From Bacteroides_E sp964528875 (GTDB lineage: Bacteria > Bacteroidota > Bacteroidia > Bacteroidales > Bacteroidaceae), in contig CAZGUI010000003.1 in NCBI GenBank assembly GCA_964528875.1, forward strand, positions 20,357 to 84,356: a stretch of 64,000 nucleotides of DNA, given 5' to 3'. The notes below the pieces were generated by a model. It searched no databases. It saw only the letters and a program-made list of their open reading frames with translations, and had not been told where the DNA came from. This document shows positions 63,802 through 64,000 of this stretch, in pieces. The first letter of the stretch is position 1; the number at the start of each line of letters is the position of its first letter. Made by a program: the position numbers and the translations under genes.

Positions 63802-64000
63802 ATGCCATATATCGTTATTATAGCAGCAATTGACGAAAACAGAGGTATTGGGTGCAAAAACAGGCTTCTATTTTATCTTCCTAATGACTTGAAACACTTC
63901 AAGGAGTTAACTACAGGCAATACTGTACTTATGGGAAGAAAAACATTTGAGTCATTGCCCAAAGGTGCTTTACCTAACCGAAGAAACATAGTACTCTCTT
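63802..64000 (+). CDS. folA: Dihydrofolate reductase, 5' part (cut by window end)
   Basis: ATG at 63802 and 66 codons remain before the edge. Clear DHFR features: IAAIDENRGIGCKNRLLFYLPNDLKHFKELT, with the Asp after LPN that protonates the substrate, and VLMGRKTFESLP with the NADPH-binding GR. It reduces dihydrofolate made by ThyA. Translation probably coupled to thyA in one operon. The rest of the gene lies outside the window. Confidence 0.93.
   Translation, partial: MPYIVIIAAIDENRGIGCKNRLLFYLPNDLKHFKELTTGNTVLMGRKTFESLPKGALPNRRNIVLS

Overview
The window looks like AT-rich chromosomal DNA from a Bacteroidales-type Bacteroidota. The evidence is two SusC/SusD operons, a hybrid two-component regulator, an HmuYRST-type heme operon with a CobN-like protein, lipoproteins with acidic residues straight after the lipobox cysteine, and several exact TAnnTTTG promoter boxes. 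Genus cannot be decided from the sequence. One 100-N assembly gap sits at 13860-13959. No rRNA, tRNA, transposase, prophage or CRISPR array was seen.

Layout. (1) 1-8291, minus strand: heme operon, with a calycin-like lipoprotein in the HmuY position, a TonB receptor (HmuR), a membrane-anchored CobN-like protein (HmuS), a polytopic membrane protein (HmuT) and the first codons of a probable ExbB-like gene at the left edge. (2) 8975-16891, minus strand: an N-glycan core set (MFS transporter, GH130, GH92, GH20) interrupted by the gap and by a small island. The island holds an unannotated 47-aa peptide with a double-glycine leader and a convergent 76-aa two-helix membrane protein. (3) 16997-36807: CE7-like esterase, RhaM-like mutarotase, and a polysaccharide utilization locus (PUL) made of an HTCS regulator, GH88, GH2, SusC, SusD, a small lipoprotein, a PF05426 lyase and a second GH2. 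These point to a uronic-acid-containing glycan. (4) 37100-42301, minus strand: three PepSY-like proteins, a methyltransferase-like protein and an OmpR-type two-component system. (5) 42720-52685: starch locus with susA (plus strand) convergent to susCDEF (minus strand); susB, susG and susR are not in the window. (6) 52967-59748: pyrophosphatase, then a heavy-metal RND efflux operon headed by a His-rich small protein. (7) 60058-64000: ECF sigma operon with its own ECF-type promoter, a phospholipase D/cardiolipin synthase-like protein, thyA and the start of folA.

The most unusual signal is a family of four intergenic arrays (8674, 19002, 36962, 59787). Each has exactly four copies of a quasi-palindrome, CGGTCTAGGACCG or a variant, at an exact 22-bp period, and all are mainly in the same orientation on the + strand. 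They are not CRISPR. Other signals of note are the hidden double-glycine peptide beside the gap, matching LacI-type operators placed 54-55 bp upstream of the -7 boxes of susA and susC, and an ECF promoter in front of the sigma-factor operon.
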